From the NCBI RefSeq assembly GCF_023221595.1, contig NZ_CP096563.1, positions 4,769,001 to 4,833,000 on the forward strand: a stretch of DNA of 64,000 bases. The letters are read 5' to 3'. How positions within the stretch are numbered: position 1 is the first letter of the stretch; each line of letters opens with the position of its first letter. This document shows positions 61,043 to 64,000 of this stretch, piece by piece. This stretch comes from Rhodococcus qingshengii JCM 15477. GTDB lineage: Bacteria; Actinomycetota; Actinomycetes; Mycobacteriales; Mycobacteriaceae. The translations under genes and the position numbers were made by a program. Under the pieces are notes generated by a model, which was given only the letters and a program-made list of their open reading frames with translations, had not been told where the DNA came from and did no database searches.

Positions 61043-61565
61043 GGATGTTGTTGATCGGCAGATCCGCCAGCGGCGTCAGTCCGGTCGGAACACCAACTCC
61101 GTAGGCGTTGAACACCATTCCGAACCCAGCGTAGATGCCGACGTGCGTCGCACCGGGGTAGAAGGTGATGACGTCGCCGGGGGCGAGGGCCCACCGGGGA
61201 ACCGGCTGTCCGACGTTGGCCTGCTGTTGGCTGGTCCGTGGCAGATTCACGCCGGCCTGCCGAAACGCCCATTGCACCAGCCCGGAGCAGTCCCACGAGT
61301 TCGGCCCGACGCCGCCCCACTGGTAGGGCTTTCCGGTCTGAGTGCTCGCCGCTGCCAGCGCGATCAGCCCTGCCGGACTCGGAATCGGAAGGGCGGCTGA
61401 TCCGCTGCTGATGCTGCCCGTGCTTCCCAAGCTTCCGGAACTCCCGCTACTGCCACCGCTACCGAGGCTTCCCGGGTCGGCTGAGGCGGGGGCAGCGGAA
61501 AGCAACAGGACACTTCCGGTCAGCAAAGCCGCGACCGTTCCCGTGCGGAGTGTCGACTTCTTCAT
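61032..61565 (-). CDS. Secreted NlpC/P60 peptidoglycan hydrolase
   Basis: This 177-residue protein has a signal peptide ending APASA-DP (cleavage about residue 29), a low-complexity Gly/Ser linker (32-57, SLGSGGSSGSSGS-type), and an NlpC/P60 domain with Cys93 (WDCSGLVQWA), His141 (HVGIYAG) and Asn153 as the third catalytic residue. The domain cleaves gamma-D-Glu-DAP type peptide bonds in the wall. The ATG at 61565 has AAGGACGG upstream; the frame extends to 61802 without support. It is upstream of the two-component genes on the same strand. Confidence 0.92.
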   Translation of the reverse strand: MKKSTLRTGTVAALLTGSVLLLSAAPASADPGSLGSGGSSGSSGSLGSTGSISSGSAALPIPSPAGLIALAAASTQTGKPYQWGGVGPNSWDCSGLVQWAFRQAGVNLPRTSQQQANVGQPVPRWALAPGDVITFYPGATHVGIYAGFGMVFNAYGVGVPTGLTPLADLPINNIRRF

Positions 61566-61813
61566 GCATCCGTCCTTCGTGGGAGTCGTTTCGGCGCGCG
61601 GCAGCGCACCTCGATAGCCGTGAACTGGTAAGACACGTGAAAACACACTTCGTTCGGATGTTAACGGCGTGGACGTGGTGTTCGGACAGGAATGATTGAT
61701 CCGATTTGTCGGTTTTGAACAAACGGGCCTTACGTCCCGGGCTGGCAGAAGATCAGGGAATGATGGGGGATTTCCTGGATCCCGCGGCACGACAAGGTCC
61801 ATAGATTCGACTC

Positions 61814-62923
61814 ATGCGCCCATACCTGCTCGTCGCCGCGGTCATCATCGGAGCCACCACGGCACTCGTCGGTTGCTCGACGCTCCAGCGCGCAGTGGAG
61901 ATTCAATCGGATCTCGACGGACTCACCAGGTCGGGTGTCGTCGGGTCGATCGCAACACTCGACGACGGCACCACGACGGCTGTCATGACCAGCGGCGTGC
62001 CCAACCGGACCAACGGCGATTCGATCGGCAAGAATGATCGCGTCCGGATCGGAAGTGTGACAAAGACATTCACAGCTTCACTCGTTCTGCAGTTGGTCGC
62101 CGAGGGCAAGGTCGACCTCGACGCACCGATCGAGCGGTATCTCCCGGGCCTACTGCACAGCAGTGACATGGACGGCAGTGGCATCGACGGTAGCGCGATC
62201 ACCGTGCGGCAACTGCTGCAACATCGCAGCGGCCTTCCCGAGTTCGCCGGAGAACCCGGCGCCGACGAATGGATTGCAGCTAACGAGAACCGAACGCTGA
62301 CGCCGTCCGCCGCGGTCGCCATCGCCCTCGGCAAACCGGCGCAATTCGTCCCCGGAACGTCGTTCGTCTACACCAACACCAACTACATCGTTCTCGGAAT
62401 GCTCGTCGAATCCGTGAGTGGCCGCAGCTACGCCGATGAACTCCGGTCTCGGATACTCGATCCGCTGGACTTGGAAGACACGTACCTCCCGCCGGCCGGT
62501 GAGCTCGACATCAGGGGCGATCACCTGACGGGCTATCAGGATCTCGACGGTGGCCTGACCGACGTTTCCCGCACGGAACCGTCGATCCCCTGGTCTGCCG
62601 GAGCGATGGTCTCGACGGGCACAGACCTGAACACCTTCTGGCGTGCACTACTCGACGGGCAGGTGGTGCCGGCCGAGCAGCTTGCCGAGATGACCACCCC
62701 TCAGGTCGCCGCCACCGAAGCCGAGGGACTCGGGTACGGGATGGGCGTCGGCGCCACCGAACTTCCCTGCGGCGTCACCTATACCGGCCACAGTGGCGGG
62801 ATCTACGGGTACTACACACTGTCCGGCGCGACGCCGGACCGCGCGTTCACTGTGACGCTGACGTCGACGCCGAAGGACCAGCCGGACACCGTCGCGATAC
62901 TCTCGCACGCACTCTGCCCCTGA
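61814..62923 (+). CDS. Lipoprotein serine hydrolase (class C beta-lactamase/DD-peptidase family)
   Basis: This 369-residue protein has a lipobox TALVGCST (Cys21) that anchors it outside the membrane. The serine-hydrolase motifs are SVTK (81-84), YTN in FVYTNTNYIVLG, and HSGG in TYTGHSGGIYGYY. This fold includes DD-peptidases, esterases and beta-lactamases; which activity applies cannot be told. It is divergent from the NlpC gene and convergent with the esterase-family gene. Confidence 0.88.
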   Translation: MRPYLLVAAVIIGATTALVGCSTLQRAVEIQSDLDGLTRSGVVGSIATLDDGTTTAVMTSGVPNRTNGDSIGKNDRVRIGSVTKTFTASLVLQLVAEGKVDLDAPIERYLPGLLHSSDMDGSGIDGSAITVRQLLQHRSGLPEFAGEPGADEWIAANENRTLTPSAAVAIALGKPAQFVPGTSFVYTNTNYIVLGMLVESVSGRSYADELRSRILDPLDLEDTYLPPAGELDIRGDHLTGYQDLDGGLTDVSRTEPSIPWSAGAMVSTGTDLNTFWRALLDGQVVPAEQLAEMTTPQVAATEAEGLGYGMGVGATELPCGVTYTGHSGGIYGYYTLSGATPDRAFTVTLTSTPKDQPDTVAILSHALCP

Positions 62924-62928
62924 CGCTG

Positions 62929-64000
62929 TTACCAGTATTGATAACGTTTTCCATCAGTGTCCGCGACGAAAATGACCGCGTCGGCGCCGTCCAACTCCGA
63001 AGGTTTCAGCGGCAGGTGGCCGGGCAGGATCGCCTCTCCCGCGGTGACGGACGGGTCAAGTGCTGCGCGAAGTGCGGGCGCCAGAAACAGGGCACGCCGA
63101 CTGGTCGCATCGGCCAACGCTCCCTGCAGAGTGCCCGGATCACTGTCGGGGTTGGCGTCGGTTGCCACGAATACGTAGCGCTCCCCGAGGACAAGTCCGA
63201 CAAGTGAGCCGGCGCTCCCCCAGCTGACCACGTCGCCGTTGACGGGCATGTCGGACGGCACTCGCAGGAGATGGGCATTGTGTGCGAAGAGCAGGATCGG
63301 CCCGCGTCGCTGCTCCTGGACGACGACCGCCAACAGGTTCTCGGCCATCATCTCGGCACGCAGACTGAGCAGAGTGCCGATGCGATCAGGAGCGGAACTC
63401 GCCATCGCGGAGTGATAGCGCAAGAGCCCCAGAGCGGTGCGTGAATGTGCAAGGGCCAGGTCGTACCCGGCCGGGTCGGCGGGCCGCAGCACAGGTGCGG
63501 CGCGCCGCAGGACGCTGGCGAGGTCGTCCGCAATGATGCGCAGGGCACGAGCCTGATCGGAGTTGCCGACGGACGCAGCCGGTTCGAACATCGCCGCCGG
63601 GTTGGTCCAGTCGGTGTCCTGCCCGAGCAGAAGGTCGATGTCGTCGAACGAGTGCGGCCGCATCGCAGCGGGCAGGAAGTCACCTGCTGCAGACAGCGCG
63701 CCACGTGGGCTCGGTGCGCCGGAATACTCCACCGGAGCGTCGAAGCCGTAGAAGCGAACTCGGTCGGCCGGAGCGCGGCCGTGGTTGTACTCGCGTAGCC
63801 ATTCGACGAGTTCGCGGTTACCCGGTACCGCACCGAATCCGTGGCTGAAGCCTGTGGCGAGCACCTTCTCGATGTCCGCCTCTCCCCCGTTCACGTAGTC
63901 GTCGACAAGCAAAGCCGCAAAGACATCTGTTTCGAGCACGATCGACCGATATCCTCGTTCGACCAGTTGGCCGAGAAGTTCGTTGCGCAGCAACGGAAAA
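62929..64000 (-). CDS. Erythromycin-esterase family protein, N-terminus outside window
   Basis: About 357 residues are visible and the frame stays open to the window edge, so the gene is 5'-partial. LVERGYRSIVLETDVFAALL, RVRFYGFDAPVEYSG (family FYG-D), ILLFAHNAHL (H-N-x-H) and the ending DGADAVIFVADT match the EreA/EreB-like fold. The N-terminal GE-xHG motif with the catalytic His would lie beyond base 64000. Most chromosomal members are not proven to act on macrolides, so resistance should not be assumed. It is convergent with the serine hydrolase. Confidence 0.8.
   Translation of the reverse strand, partial: FPLLRNELLGQLVERGYRSIVLETDVFAALLVDDYVNGGEADIEKVLATGFSHGFGAVPGNRELVEWLREYNHGRAPADRVRFYGFDAPVEYSGAPSPRGALSAAGDFLPAAMRPHSFDDIDLLLGQDTDWTNPAAMFEPAASVGNSDQARALRIIADDLASVLRRAAPVLRPADPAGYDLALAHSRTALGLLRYHSAMASSAPDRIGTLLSLRAEMMAENLLAVVVQEQRRGPILLFAHNAHLLRVPSDMPVNGDVVSWGSAGSLVGLVLGERYVFVATDANPDSDPGTLQGALADATSRRALFLAPALRAALDPSVTAGEAILPGHLPLKPSELDGADAVIFVADTDGKRYQYW

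Noticed and set aside
62929..64000. Macrolide resistance gene.
   Set aside because: The family match is only to the general erythromycin-esterase fold, and the catalytic N-terminus is outside the window; most chromosomal relatives have no shown macrolide activity.
1..64000. CRISPR arrays, IS elements or prophage.
   Set aside because: No regularly spaced direct repeats, transposase, integrase or structural phage genes are visible on either strand.

Overview
The window looks like a chromosomal segment of a high-GC mycolata actinomycete, most likely Rhodococcus and probably the R. erythropolis group. This is inferred from a WhiB3-type protein, a DevR/DevS-type dormancy system with universal stress proteins, several F420-type oxidoreductases, many GTG starts, ATGA gene overlaps and TANNNT boxes a few bases before start codons. 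No rRNA, phage module, IS element or CRISPR array is present. One tRNA-Arg(CCT) gene is present.

Left part (1-15 kb): the tail of a DapA-family gene, a nucleoside-diphosphate-sugar-type SDR, an SF2 helicase with a histone-like tail, a deazaflavin-dependent nitroreductase and a double DUF427 protein. A divergent MFS/LysR pair with a clear operator follows, then an Fpg/Nei glycosylase, two paralogous membrane diguanylate cyclases, cobF, and thyA-dfrA.

Dormancy block (13.3-19.2 kb): a DevS-type GAF sensor kinase and a DevR-type regulator are convergent. A USP gene lies upstream of devR, as in the M. tuberculosis Rv3134c-devR-devS operon, but with devS inverted. A second USP gene has a near-ideal DosR box upstream. 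A perfect 50-bp palindrome at 16924-16973 has a near-identical partner before thyA at 10793-10832.

Middle (19-29 kb): a GCS2-type ligase, an M23 endopeptidase, a CycA-like D-Ala/D-Ser/Gly permease, a HAD hydrolase, xylulokinase, a WhiB3-like protein, a DUF3263-like protein, a ROK regulator and an MHS-family transporter.

Catabolic island (29.1-50.7 kb): four multi-gene transcription units in two divergent pairs. A complete branched-chain-type ABC importer is co-transcribed with an acyl-CoA synthetase, a SnoaL-like protein and an LLM oxidoreductase. Opposite lie SnoaL, SDR, a dihydrodipicolinate-reductase-like dehydrogenase and a second CoA ligase. The next pair holds an SCP-x thiolase, a carotenoid-cleavage-type oxygenase and a VOC protein, facing a thiolase with altered catalytic residues, an MFE-2-like SDR, a DUF1295 membrane protein, TesB and a fused tandem HxlR regulator. 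Together they suggest import, CoA activation, oxidative cleavage and beta-oxidation of an unknown lipid, terpenoid or phenylpropenoid substrate.

Sulfur block (50.7-57.6 kb): a DszA/NtaA-family monooxygenase broken by one in-frame amber codon, a formylglycine-generating enzyme, a TauD-type dioxygenase, a TetR regulator and a Cys-type sulfatase that the FGE would activate. Two matching TetR-type operators flank the regulator and the sulfatase.

Right end (57.7-64 kb): a DUF4173 membrane protein, an OmpR/HK two-component pair with a candidate autoregulatory direct repeat, an NlpC/P60 hydrolase, a lipoprotein serine hydrolase and the C-terminal part of an erythromycin-esterase-family protein cut by the window edge.
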